Shown: positions 25,901 through 37,035, counted from the stretch's first letter. The stretch: DNA of 64,000 nt from Adineta vaga (GCA_021613535.1 CP075493.1:13702001-13766000), one strand, 5' to 3'. A program made the numbers and translations. Notes: generated by a model from the sequence alone, not told the origin.

Positions 25901-26316
25901 CCGACATCAGCTAAACAATTCCAAAAAAGTTCATTTTCTGTTGCCATCTTTTAGACAAAAAGTAATATGGCCAATTTATTAGTTATGTTTTTAGTTTTGA
26001 CCGTTGATGATATTTACTGGTACACGACATTGTTAACGGTTTGATATATTTTAATCAATCATGTCGAAAGTTTTTTATCTATAGAAACAACAAGACATTT
26101 TGGCATATTGCATCCTTTTTTTGCTTGGTTTTTGTGTATCTTGACCACATGAACAGTGGTAGTCGGGAAACTTCAGTATACTTTCTCTCTCACATAGTAC
26201 AGTACAACACACTAATCATGTCCTTAAAAATCGGAAAAAACATTTCTGACATTTTTTAACCAAACGGTACAATAAACTTGCCATTAGCTCATACATATAT
26301 AAGTATACTTCCATTC

Positions 26317-26340
26317 ATCCACACCTACACCCACACCCTG
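26317..26340. repeat. Telomere-like CCCACA tract
   Basis: The tract ATCCACACCTACACCCACACC followed by CTG contains two to three imperfect copies of the C-strand of the TGTGGG repeat. It is internal to a chromosome arm, between the NRPS and the VC0807-like gene, and has no inverted partner nearby. Confidence 0.5.
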
Positions 26341-26802
26341 TTATTACAATTCTAATTTTTATTTCAATGTTTTTCTCATGTTATCGAAATTGTTCTGTAA
26401 GACATACCCCACAGATACAGAAACAATATTTTAAGCGGTGAAATAAAAGACAAATCTACTGTATTCATTTTTTCCTTCTTATAAATACATTTATTCTTAT
26501 CCAAGAAAACAAATGATTCATAGGAAAAAAACTCGTTTATAAACATCTACTACATCGATAGAATATTTTTATAGTAAATGAAACTAATTTCTTGTTGAAA
26601 TGTGTAGAATTGTTTTGTGCGAACAAGGAAAGACAACACTTTTGTATATAATTATTTTATTTCACTAACAAAAACTGTGTTCAAAACAAGATAAGATTTG
26701 TTATGTAAATACGTAAATAATCTTTCATTCGTATTGAAATATCGATATAATTGTATATGCATTTTCGTAAATTATTCCAAATCAGCTTCTCTTTATACAT
26801 AA

Positions 26803-27720
26803 CTATTGTTCTGTTGTTATTTGTGTATTCGTTGATAATGAATATGGATGAAGTTGTTCGACAATTAAGTTTTCTATTTTCCATTGTTCAATATATGCTA
26901 ATGTATATTTTCGTTCAATCATCATGGTACAAACTTGTAAAATAGCACATCCAGCTACAACTATACCGAATACAATTTGTCCATAAATAAAAATCGAATT
27001 CACTGATAAATTTAACGAAATGAAAATTATTCGAAAAATAAATTCAATAGAAAAGGCTGTTATCCAAACACATGTCATAAAATAACATGAAATACGAAAT
27101 GATGAACAATGATCATAAATCCATGCGTAAACTTGAGCTGCTTCCTTCATATTAGATAATATTTCTTTCTTTTTATCATCTTTAAGTTCAATATATCCAT
27201 TATTATCAAATATAACATCGGGTAATCCAAATTCTGCTCGAGTGATCGGTATTAAATCAGGATAAAAATAGTAGACTATTGGACGTAATTGACATCGATT
27301 ACAACAATAATGAAATGGAATTAATGTAATAGCGAAAACAACAGCTCCTACACCGGTAAGTAATGATTTTTCTAATAGAAGAATTTTTGGACTCTTTAAT
27401 ACCAAGGCTAAAACAGCCGAAGTGATAAAAGCTATAAACATAACAAAACCGATAGCATCGAATGAACGTACCCATATAATTTTGACGATAACCATAAAGA
27501 AAGGAGGACTACTGGCAGCTAAAAGAGCATAAACAGGTTTGATACGATTTTCCAGAACAAAATAAATTAGAAGTGGAATAACTATATCGATTAAACAGAT
27601 AATAATCATATGAGGAATATGATGTTTAAATGTATTCCATGGAGAGATTTTTGGTTTTTGCGACGATAATTCTTGTCGTTGAAGTGATTCACTTGAAACA
27701 AGTTCATAGTTTGAAACCAT
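26803..27720 (-). CDS. VC0807-like multi-pass membrane protein
   Basis: A single-exon frame of 305 residues starting MVSNYELVSSESLQRQ. About six hydrophobic segments are visible (near 37-56, 64-80, 88-108, 117-135, 212-232 and 240-262). The pattern of a Pro-rich first helix pair, VRSFDAIGFVMFIAFITSAV, SPKILLLEKSLLTG and LRPIVYYFYPDL follows the VC0807-type proteins of bacteria and fungi (helix, R..xD.ig.l, s.rllLl.es.ltG, RPl.fyl). The function of that family is unknown; it is thought to be an inner or endomembrane protein. The family is not typical of animals, so acquisition by transfer is plausible. The gene is intronless and lies between the NRPS and the FG-GAP gene. Confidence 0.65.
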   Translation of the reverse strand: MVSNYELVSSESLQRQELSSQKPKISPWNTFKHHIPHMIIICLIDIVIPLLIYFVLENRIKPVYALLAASSPPFFMVIVKIIWVRSFDAIGFVMFIAFITSAVLALVLKSPKILLLEKSLLTGVGAVVFAITLIPFHYCCNRCQLRPIVYYFYPDLIPITRAEFGLPDVIFDNNGYIELKDDKKKEILSNMKEAAQVYAWIYDHCSSFRISCYFMTCVWITAFSIEFIFRIIFISLNLSVNSIFIYGQIVFGIVVAGCAILQVCTMMIERKYTLAYIEQWKIENLIVEQLHPYSLSTNTQITTEQ

Positions 27721-28371
27721 TATGAATGCTTGTTCAAAAATCTAAAGAAAATCTAAATAACTATTGTGTTTCATCTAAAATATCGTTGGAAATTCCGGAG
27801 AGTATGAATATGAAACGAATACAATGTTCAGAACTTGTTAAAATAAGTTAATTTAATCAATATAAACTTGAAAATTTCTTCTAAATTCTTACTTTTAATA
27901 TTCAATTATATGTATTTGATACTCTTTCTTGATGATTGACTATCATCACATAGTTTACGTCCCTCACTTTTTTCTCTTTCTTCATCTATCGTAATCATTG
28001 ATGCATGTAAATATTTTGTGCGGTGTGTTTTTTTTTCTTCAAAATCATTCATTCAGTATTTTATTTTTCTTTTCTCACATAAGTCATATTCACAACCACT
28101 CTTTTACTTACATGTAAAAGTCGAAAGAAAAGTAAAAATGAATGACATTTGAAAATAGGACATTTTGAAAAAATACATATATTATTTACAAAGATGTAGA
28201 ATCGAAATATTTGTTTTCTTTTATTGTGAATAAAAAGTGTTTTTTTTGCGGTTTAAATGAAAATTATTTTGAAATATTAAGTGATAAATAATACAATAAA
28301 ATATGAAGAAAGTTTGTCAATATACAAAGCAGATAGGATTGTTGAGTATTCAACGTAAGTCTTTTGACTGT
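27721..28371. other. Intergenic
   Basis: AT-rich spacer between two minus-strand genes. It contains T-runs and an ACTCTTTTACTTACATGTAA stretch, but nothing recognisable as a gene or repeat. Confidence 0.4.
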
Positions 28372-29886
28372 CTAATTTGCCGAACATTCACATGCTCTTA
28401 AAAGCATATATAAGATATTTGACGTCAAACTCATACTTATTATATCATGACAAGTATCATTAATGAAACCATTAATATTACGCGAATAAATAGTTTGTGC
28501 TTGAAAATTCCCATTTCCATTTCCTAGTAGACCGTAGATCTTATCGGATGAAGATGTACCAATAAGGATGTCTAGATGATTATCATCATTCAAAACCTGT
28601 ACAGCTACCGCATCCAATGATACAGAAGATTCCATAACAATTTGTTCATCAATATGAAAAGAACCATTATTGTATCGATATAACATGCAAATAGTATTGT
28701 TCCTACTATGAATAAAAACGATGTCGGATTGATAATCATTATCAAAATCGCCAGTTATCATTTTAAATTGAGTAATTTCAAATGCAGTAAAAAACCATTT
28801 CTGTGATTGAAAACTTCCATTAGTATTTGTAAAAAATATATGAATATGTAGAGATCGACCATTCATTACAGCTATATCTAAATAAGTATCATTATTAAAA
28901 TCAGCGACAGCTAATTGTTTCGGATCACTACTAAGTCCTATGAATAATGTTAACTGTAAGGATAACGTTCCATTACCATTTCCAAAAAATATATAAACAT
29001 TATTATCATATTGACATATAACAATAATATCCAACGTGTTATCATCATTAAAATCAATTATTCTAACATCGTTTGGAGTTCTTCTCAAGGATAATGATTG
29101 TATATTTTGTGTTTGAAACGTTCCATTACCATTTCCAAATAAAATACTAACCCTTCCTCCACCAGTAACTGCCTGTCCTAGAATTAAATCGACTCGTCCA
29201 TCATTATTCATGTCAACGACATGCATTTGAAATATAGTCGAACTGCTTCCTGGTGAAAATGTGATCATTTTGTCAAACGAAGCATTGGAATTCGCAAGTA
29301 ATACGTTCACCTGTGGAGAAGAATAACAGGAAAAAATGAGATCAAGTCGCTTATCATCGTTTACATCGACAACTATATTTGGACCTCCAGAGCCTTTAGA
29401 ACATGTTGTGTTAATCGATAGTCGTTGAACTTGAAATTGACATGCCATTTCTAGAGATTTAAATTAATCAAACTTCAACTGACAAGATATGTTATTATAG
29501 TCAAATGTTTCATTTGCACACTCTTAGTCTAGTTGTATTCTCAAAAAAATGTATAACTATATTTATCTTATGAACTAACTTGGTGTACTCGAAGATGTTG
29601 ATATTGCTGTGCTTATTGTTGTATTTAAACTATCAATTATTGATGTATTTGTCGTCGAACCTAAGAGACAAATATTGAACAATCATTTCATGTATTATTT
29701 TTCAGTTCTCATAGTCTTTCTCGGAATGATATTTATCACTCAATTATCAACATAAATATCAGATGTACAATTTTTAATCTTACCTGATCGAGCAAAATAT
29801 CTTGAAAAAATAATAATACCGATTAATATGCAGATCAGTAGTACAACTCCAAATATTATCTTGAGAAATGATCGACTAACTAACAT
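28372..29886 (-). CDS. Type II membrane protein with FG-GAP/VCBS repeats
   Basis: Three exons join in phase: 29886-29784, 29660-29580 and 29450-28372 (about 420 codons). Exon 1 encodes a signal anchor (MLVSRSFLKII, then FGVVLLICILIGIIIF). Exon 2 encodes a Ser/Thr-rich stalk (GSTTNTSIIDSLNTTISTAI). Exon 3 encodes repeated Ca-binding-like units of the form D.N.D...DI/L: VDVNDDKRLDLIFS, VDMNNDGRVDLILG, IDFNDDNTLDIIVI, ADFNNDTYLDIAVM, GDFDNDYQSDIVFI, each followed by an ILFGNGNGTF-like strand. These are FG-GAP repeats as in the integrin-alpha beta-propeller. About six repeats suggest a nearly complete propeller outside the cell. Many N-glycosylation sequons are present. The ligand is unknown. Starting only at the internal Met at 29448 would lose the anchor and stalk. 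Confidence 0.78.
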
Positions 29887-29940
29887 AGCATTAGTTCTAA
29901 ACACAAGAAATTTATCAATTGGAAGAAAGAGAAAAGTAAT

Positions 29941-31397
29941 TTACTGAATTGTTATATTCATTGGACTCTCCGCACGATTCCAAGTTGTATGTTGATTAGG
30001 CGTGTTAGTGGTCATAATAGACGATATATGAAAAGAACCATTAGGATGAATAGAATTCATTCGTTTCTTTCGATAATGATAGATATTTAAACTAATTCGA
30101 ACGAGGTTTGGACAAATCCATTGAAGAACAATGCTTAAACCACCATGGAGGCCAAATATAATAGTGATTATATAGAGAAAATTAAATTTTTCAACAGTAG
30201 TATATGAACATGATAAAGGTAAACATTGCTCATAATAGGATGAATAATTCATTTGTGTTGACCATTTTTCAACAAATAAATGATGTGTAAGTTCATCTAT
30301 TGTTGTATTTTGTAAGAAACGCTCGGATATTGTTGAGAGAGGAATTGAAGAATTTCTAGCATTTGTATAGTTTTGAATACGATCGAGACATGATTGATCA
30401 TAAAAACATTCTAGAGACGAAGCAAGCAGTGATTCACTTGGTGTACATCCCATTTTCATCCCTTTGATGGAAATTCTGCTCGAAGAATTTGTCTCATTAA
30501 AAATTGCTTCAGTTGTACAATTTGGAGATAATCCACAAGAACAATTATTGTCATAGATGATAGCTTCTGTAGGTGTATGCGTTTGGAAATATCCATTTGC
30601 TATAATAATATACTCGAAATTTGTTCCATAAGTTGATAAAAAAGCGTTCCCATGCACAATACTTTGAGTAAAGAAGAGAAGATGAGAGAATAAAACAGGA
30701 GCATTCGATTTACTCTGTTCAATAAAGATATTGAGACGATTATGAAAAATATTCTCCGACAAAAGTTCACTAGTAACCAATAATGATGTTAGAAGTTCAT
30801 TGATAGAATTATTCACTGACTGAATGGAAAATCGACATAATCCTTGAAGATATTGTAGATGAGCCGAAAGAAATCGACGATAATCTCTTTGTCCATAAAT
30901 CGTTAAATTAGGAGCAAGACCATTCGTCAAACTAACTCGCCATTTGTCTAATACAAATTGACTTGAACAAATCTGTCAATAAAAATAGAAACATTTATTA
31001 ATCAAGACTATCAACGAGTTCTCTCTTACCGAATGAAATATTGATTCAATCTTGACGAATTTATTATATGTCGATGCTATTGTTGAGCATGGACATTTTA
31101 ATTCATCACCATAGGTTTCTCTCAAATGCTTGTAGTAATGAAGAGGTGGACGAGAAAAGTTTCTTGTCGAAATATGTGGACGAATAATTGTATAGAATAT
31201 TAGAATGGTCAAGCTGCTAAGAAATAAAACCATATAAAGATGAGTTGCCCATCGACCATAACGTTTTGCTGTGACTTGATCAACGTCACTTCCAAAATCG
31301 CGTGATGTAAATATATTTAATTGAACTAGTGTAACTTGTAAAAGTTTAATTAGATTCTGTATGTTGATCTTCAATCGACTGGCATAATTATGACGAA
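29941..31397 (-). CDS. Two-TM Cys-rich membrane protein, unit 3 (C-terminal unit)
   Basis: Exons 31397-31030 and 30972-29941 join in phase 0. The unit begins in cytosolic sequence (RLKINIQNLIKLLQV), has TM1 (LYMVLFLSSLTILIFYTII), then a Cys-rich ectodomain with CPCSTIAS, FHSICSSQFVLDKW and MGCTPSESLLASSLECFY, then YYEQCLPLSCSY and TM2 (IITIIFGLHGGLSIVL), ending at a stop at 29941. The first exon opens with a good acceptor (TTTATTTTAG) and has no ATG before TM1, so an upstream exon must exist. The phase fits exon 31738 of the unit before it. It may therefore be the last third of one long protein (29941-35508). Function unknown; two TMs around a Cys-rich loop recall DEG/ENaC topology, but the hallmark motifs are not evident. 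Confidence 0.7.
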
Positions 31398-31696
31398 CTA
31401 AAATAAAAAATTAATTCTTGTGGGTGTAGGATGTAGATCAAAGAAAGACACCCTCAGTCTCAAAATAAATGTTGCTAGTATCTCACTATTGAATGACGCG
31501 AAACATTAAACGAAATAGTTCAGCAGAGTATTATTTTTAGTTCTGCGTTTTGGTAAACTACGAAAACTTCATCAATAGTATGAATCTTTTATACTCTCTA
31601 TTATTACAGAAGGCGAATGTTATCAAAAGCAGGCACCATCCTCCTTCTCTTCTGTTTACGTTCCTGTCTCTGTGACTCATTTCTTCGAGTTAAAAT
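31398..31696. other. Possible long intron between units 2 and 3
   Basis: This 300-nt stretch lies between the stop of the unit-2 frame (31697) and the acceptor of unit 3 (31398-31399). It contains a diverged GTGGGTGT / ACACCCTC pair near 31420-31455. Read with the donor at 31737 (GTAGTCAC) it would be part of a 340-nt intron, larger than most here. Confidence 0.4.
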
Positions 31697-33432
31697 TCAA
31701 CTGATATAAATAAACATTTGCTTGAATAAGTGACTACCTTGTTCTGTTTGATTTGTTTTTTTCTTGCACATTGTTAAGAATTCCAAAATGAATTTAACCA
31801 GATGAGGCGTTACAATACGCAATGAGACTACAATCCCACCAATCATTGACACTAATGTTATAATTATTTCGAGGAAAGTCTGCTTGCGAATACTTTCAGA
31901 ATAAGAGCAATATTTTGGTGCACAAGATTCATAGAATTGTCTATAGGATGAAGAAGGATTCCATTTTTCAAGCATCAATTCTTTAATAATGAATGAAATC
32001 GACGTATTGGGAGGATAACGATTCTTTGTTGGATCATAAACGAGAGGTTGTATATGAGATGATGACATAAGAGACCGTGAACCGATAACCGATGTTCCTA
32101 AATAACTCATTAAAAATGGAAAACAATCTGAGTCTGCATATAAGCACTGAAATGTCGAAAATAGAAGAGAATCACTAATAAGACAGCCTTGAATAAAACC
32201 AACTATATTATGATTGTAATCGGAAGCATTGTTCGAGTCATAAATAGAATCCTGATCAGAGACCACAGCTGACCTTTGACAATATGGATTTGCAGCACAA
32301 ATACATGTAATCAAAGCTGAATTGATGTCCGAAATACCATTTAAAATAAATTGCATCTAGAAATGAAATCCTCTCTTTTGATATTAACACTCTTTGTCCT
32401 ATTAGTTCTGAAAATTAGATTTATAGAATTAACCCTCTCCTCAACCCCAGATTAGAAAACTCCGAGTGTTTTAATATGACCTATCATAAAAATTTTCTAT
32501 ACGATCTTCAGAACTCAGTCAATTCTTCTACGAATAATACAGAATTTAATTAGTATTTTTTAATATTGACTTGTTCGCAGAAATTAATAACATACTTGTG
32601 CTCCTTGATAATGATTTGTCTTATTTCTAATTATATTAATCAGCAGACCAGGATCACCATAAATGGTCCATATTTTGGGTATTCCTACGTGAAACTGATT
32701 AACTTGCAAAGTCAGTTGTACAATATCTTTCGTCAAATCAAAATTATAAACTGTTGATTGATAAATATGATCCAAAAATGTGTACAATTGTTGATTAAAA
32801 TCGATTTCATTCGTTATAGAAGAAGCAATAAAAAATTGTGAAAGAGATCTTTCCATAACCGCATCAATCGTTTTCTTAGCTAATTGACAAAGATCAGCTA
32901 AGAGTTGAAATTGTATATATGCTTTATTACGCCAATCATAAGAGATTTCGTTATTTCTACTCTGCTCCATTAGATAAATCCAATCATAATGAATGAAACC
33001 ACTTGAACATATTGGATGAAAAACTGGAGAAAAGGAGAGGAATCTTCGATAAGGTATTGTTTTATTAGAACATGGACATTGAAGTGTTGTTGAATAACTC
33101 ATTTCTAATGATCTATAAGTTGTTAATGAAGGATATGGTACAGTTATTGTCACTACTTCACTGTTTAATGACGTGAATAGACAAATAATACATATGAATC
33201 CTAATGTTTCAAAGAAAAAAAGTAACTAATTAAGTGAAACAATCTTTCTTTTTTTTTCATGTGATTTATATCTATGTTAAAAGAGGAATTTTACCTAATA
33301 ATAAAATTAAATAGACACGAGTAATAATTCTTTGTTGTTTGATACTGCTTTCTGTTCGATTATTAATATTTTTAAATAAATTTAATTGTTTCACTGATTG
33401 AATTAATTCGAACATATTTGTATTTTGATGTC
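31697..33432 (-). CDS. Two-TM Cys-rich membrane protein, unit 2
   Basis: Exons 33432-33295 (ATG at 33415), 33200-32596 and 32356-31738 or 31697. If read alone from 33415 to the stop at 31697 it gives 461 residues. Landmarks: a cytosolic start (MFELIQSVKQLNLF), TM1 spanning an intron (VYLILLLGFICIICLF), CPCSNKTIPYRRF, FHPICSSGFIHYDW, GCLISDSLLFSTFQCLY, FYESCAPKYCSY, then TM2 (IIITLVSMIGGIVVSLRIV). An acceptor (TTTATTTTCTAG) lies 17 nt upstream of the ATG and is in frame and phase with the donor closing unit 1. A donor in phase with unit 3 occurs at 31737. It may thus be the middle third of a concatenated protein, or a gene using a trans-splice acceptor. Confidence 0.7.
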
Positions 33433-33551
33433 CTAGAAAATAAAAATTTTCTTTTCAAAAATATTTCAAAGTAAGAACAACGAACTCTCTGAAGATTCGT
33501 GGAGATAGAATGAAAAAATTCTCACATGAAAACACTGGTTGTTTAGTTTAC

Positions 33552-35508
33552 TCAAAACTTACCCGGATTTTCATTGAAATTATTTGAACGATCTTTACAT
33601 TTGAACAATACATGAATTAAATATGATGCAATCAAGCGAAGTATAATGATGAGACCACCGTAAAGACTAATGAAAAGTGTAATTCCATAAGATAAATTTG
33701 TATGACCTGTTGTCGTATATGTACATATTGACGAAGAACATTGATCAAAATACGTCGAATAATTCATGTTTGATGACCAGTTTTCAATAAAAAGATTTTG
33801 AAAATAATTAATTACAGAATTATTATCATGCTTAGAAGATACAAGTGAATGATTCCAATTGAAGTTCGTCTAAACACAAAACAAACTATTAGGAAAAAAA
33901 AGAGAATAAAACTGTCAATAAACTTTATTCAAATTAGGAAAGTAATCAAAGAACAATTGAAGACATTCCGATTCGTATAAACAATCCAGTGTACTTTCAA
34001 AGAGTGCTTCAAGAGGTGTACATTTTATAAAGAAACCTTTCACGACTGTCGAATTGGGTATTGGTTCTGCCGCCAATAGCAGTGTAGGATCTCTTGAATC
34101 ATCTGATAGAGGAGGGAGAAGAGCTGCAATCCTTGGATTATTGTAGCCGCATGACACAATATTTTCATTTTCATCAAGATATTGTGTTTGAAATGCAATT
34201 GGCGCAAAAGGTATATTGCCACTAAACCATGTTGTAATTATCCAATTTGTACCTAGAGCTGATACTACATAGTTTTCTTCAATTGTTGTTCTCCAATAAT
34301 TCAAGAATGATATCATTCGACCCAACGCATTATTCTTTTGAAACTCAATAGTATTATCTATTTCCAACTGAATCTGCATTTTGGGAAGAAGATTTATTGT
34401 AACAAATTCAGTGTTATCAACATCTGCTTGAATTTGAGAAATAATCTCTTGAGAAAGTAAACATAATCTGGAGAGAAGTTCAAACTAAATGAAAAGAATA
34501 TTATTGTTAAAATAATCAACCAAAAGTATATAGTTTAATTTATTGTATTATAGTAAATATAATGAAGAGATAATAGAACTCTTCAGATATAGAAATAGTG
34601 TCACTCGTTAGTCATTGAGATATTTAATATATATAAAATATCCTACTTCATATAATATTGAATAGTGATACATATAAAATGAATACTTATTCATGAAATA
34701 CGAGAAAGAATACAATCATTATGTCCTGTAAACATAGGGGAAAATGTATCGTGAATACATCACTCTGACTGACCTGTGAATAGGCTACTTTTCGAAAATC
34801 CCATATGCCATATCGACTTGCATTTGCAAAATATAATCTTTGAATCCATTCTTTGCTGACGAAAGCACTGGAACAAACAGGATGTATTGTAACATTGTTA
34901 GAAACAAAATTCTTATACGGTATTGTGATCGTTGAACATGGACATGAAAGCGTTTGACCATGTTCAGAATACAGTTTATAAAAAACATCAGGTGTTACAT
35001 TGGAAATAATAACTGTTTCAGATTCTATTTTTATTAAAGTTCCATAGAACAATACATAGAGACATACTAAAATAGAAAATATTACTTGATTATTTTCTTT
35101 CATATTTTTCAATAGCTAATCGAACTTATTTCTAATGCTGAATATAATGTTTCAGATCAAAAGGGATTGTTGACTAATATACAAATCGAAAGATAGAGTG
35201 TTTATTTTCTTTTGTAATTGCATACTATTAATTTCTTACATAAAAGGAGAATAAGAAAGTGCTAATGATTCACGTTGTCATAGCTATGAGGTCTTCTTTT
35301 TTACCCACTTGTTTCTATCGGGATGTATTGTTTGTGATTTACCTGTGAGAAGTACAATATACAACCAAGTTTTGCATTTTTGTTGTTTAAGAACAATAGC
35401 TGGATCTTCACTTCTTTCCTCGTCATTATAATCATTTTCTTCCAACATGAAAAGATTATAATTAGACACGCTTGTATAAATCCATTTAAAAAGAGTTTTT
35501 AGATTCAT
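33552..35508 (-). CDS. Two-TM Cys-rich membrane protein, unit 1 (N-terminal unit)
   Basis: Exons 35508-35343, 35066-34774, 34484-33924 and 33869-33563 join in phase. The start at 35508 (MNLKTLFKWIYTSV) is followed by an acidic stretch, TM1 spanning an intron (WLYIVLLTVCLYVLFYGTLI), CPCSTITIPYKNF, IHPVCSSAFVSKEW, KCTPLEALFESTLDCLY, YFDQCSSSICTY and TM2 (ITLFISLYGGLIIILRLIA). The last exon can end at a strong donor (GTAAGTTTT at 33562), which connects in phase to unit 2, or read three more codons to a stop at 33552. The donor closing exon 3 (GTTTAT) is weak. Ligand and function are unknown. Confidence 0.7.
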
Positions 35509-36000
35509 GATCTGGAATAAATTTTTTTAAAAATGGTAAGTTAACCTTAACACTTCAAAGGTATCCGAGATGCTTTGTTCTAAAATGAAAATACACCAAT
35601 TAGTATACACCTAATCTTCGAGCAGTGACGTGACCAGGATTTTCAGACAGATGGGCGAAATTTGCTGGTGTGGAAAAAAATTCAGTGGGCTAAAAATTTG
35701 TTTCTCCCACGGTAAAGGTCGATAATTATATAATCGAATACATATAGTTTTGATTCTTTTCATCAACTCTTTACGTAAAGGAAAAGTTAGAGCATTACAT
35801 CTATAATTCAAATGGAAGAAAGAAATAGGAAATAGTACAAAGATGGATGTAAAATTTTGAATGAGTTAAATTTCAATGGGTAATTGTTCATTTGCCATTC
35901 TCCTGGTTACGCCACTGTGTGATATCTCTTTTTACTTCTCTCGTTATAAGAACTTCTCACTAGTTTAAATGAAATATTGACAGGGATTTTCTCATATAGT
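35509..36000. other. Spacer holding a TIR element
   Basis: Apart from the inverted-repeat element at 35623-35917, no gene is visible between the first unit of the two-TM gene and the broken exons at 36001-36440. Confidence 0.4.
35623..35917. mobile_element. Non-autonomous DNA transposon (MITE), about 295 bp
   Basis: The left end CAGTGACGTGACCAGGA (35623-35639) is the inverse of the right end TCCTGGTTACGCCACTG (35901-35917) with three mismatches over 17 bases. The interior has no transposase. Flanks show no clear target duplication (left ATCTTCGAG, right TGTGATATC), so it is old or damaged. The CAGTG ends favour an hAT-like origin. The solo end at 1927 belongs to the same kind. Confidence 0.65.
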
Positions 36001-36440
36001 TCAACTATAAATAATAATAATAATTACTACCTTTAAATTGATATCTTTAGTTTTGACAGATACAATGTTTTCTAAATCTAAAAAACGAATAACAAACTGA
36101 GAAAATTCAAACAAATCTCTATATAATGAAATATAATAAAGATGAGCAGAAAAAAAGATTTCTTCAAAATATGAATAGTTGTCAACGGAAAGTGAACGCG
36201 CAGATTCCAAGTATAATTAAGAAAGAGAAGGAAAACTTATATATCCTTTATGTTTAAATATGTTTTCATTGTTTTTAACTGACTTTTAAACAATGTTCAT
36301 CTAACAGTTGTCGTAGAATTTCCACTTGATCAACGAACCATATGGTTACCATCATGGAAGTTGCCAGCAAGAGAAGAAAAATGTTTGAATATTGGATGAA
36401 ATTAGGAATACACTCTAGTAAAATCTTTCTGAAAGATAAG
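36001..36440 (-). pseudogene. Possible broken exons, unidentified
   Basis: Two open stretches lie close together on the minus strand. One (about 36430-36275) encodes a hydrophobic helix (NIFLLLLATSMMVTIWFV) followed by DQVEILRQLLDEHCLK and a GTCAGT donor-like site. The other (36210-36001) encodes ESARSLSVDNYSYFEEIF followed by an aromatic-rich segment. No acceptor joins them cleanly and no start codon is convincing. They may be remains of a membrane protein gene. I do not recognise it. Confidence 0.25.
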
Positions 36441-36734
36441 TGTTTGTAAAAAACACGTGGACAGTTTTTCTACCATTAAAAGTAATTGCAACAGTTATTT
36501 TTTTAGGAATAAATCCTCAGCTGATATACTACATGTTGTTTATAAAGAACTGCAGTTTCTTTCCTCTTCGATATTTATTTAGTCCATTATGTCATCTATC
36601 AGTAATTTGAAAAATGATCATATATTTGTTTGTGTCTTTTTGTAGGCGTTGAATACGATCTGCTTCTCTTATTCATTGTGAACTAAACAGCTCAGTTAAA
36701 CACCGAGGTGAAAAAAAGCTATTGGTTTCTACAT

Positions 36735-36930
36735 GAATAATTAGTCGCCATTTTCTAGAATATAGTTATGAAAATATTTTAGCTCAAACTAGTCATAAAT
36801 TAACATTAGTTGAGAAACAACAACGTGTTCAATGGGCTAGAAAACATAAAAATAATGATTTCAGTTTTACAGTTCTCTTTTCCAAAGGAAATGAGTCAGA
36901 TTGCAGGAAAATTTTATTCTTCAAAATTCT
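36735..36930 (+). pseudogene. Tc1/mariner-type transposase fragment
   Basis: Reading on the plus strand gives RHFLEYSYENILAQTSHKL and then TLVEKQQRVQWARKHKNND followed by FSFTVLFSKGNES. This matches the Tc1/mariner transposase pattern LTxxxkxxRxxWAkkHxnWdf..VlFSDES just before the second catalytic Asp. Here the DES position is changed (SKGNES) and the frame is short, so it is a dead fragment. A telomere-like hairpin follows it at 36985. Confidence 0.6.
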
Positions 36931-36984
36931 TTGTATTTTATCTCAGAAAACATTCAAACTAGAGTAATTGAGGCCGAGGAACTT

Positions 36985-37035
36985 GAGGATGTGAGTGTAG
37001 ATAGGTCTTATTTTCTCATTCACACCCACACCCTC
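36985..37035. repeat. Hairpin of telomere-like repeats (second copy)
   Basis: The left arm GAGGATGTGAGTGTA (36985-36999) pairs with the right arm CACACCCACACCCTC (37021-37035) at 12 of 15 positions; all three differences are G-to-A changes on the left arm. The GTGAGTGT.GATA core matches the hairpin at 1998-2047. Confidence 0.65.

Larger units (their letters stand above)
25425..26802. other. Intergenic, 5' side of the NRPS
   Basis: No gene is visible. The stretch holds a 125-bp foldback at 25776-25900 and a telomere-like tract at 26317-26340. The NRPS promoter should lie near 25430-25600, but no clear TATA box can be pointed to. A short plus-strand frame at 26041-26259 looks random. Confidence 0.5.

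Noticed and set aside
29941-35508. Calling the two-TM units DEG/ENaC channels
   Set aside because: Topology and a Cys-rich loop fit, but the FPAVTxC-like and GxS selectivity motifs are not recognisable, so the family is left open.
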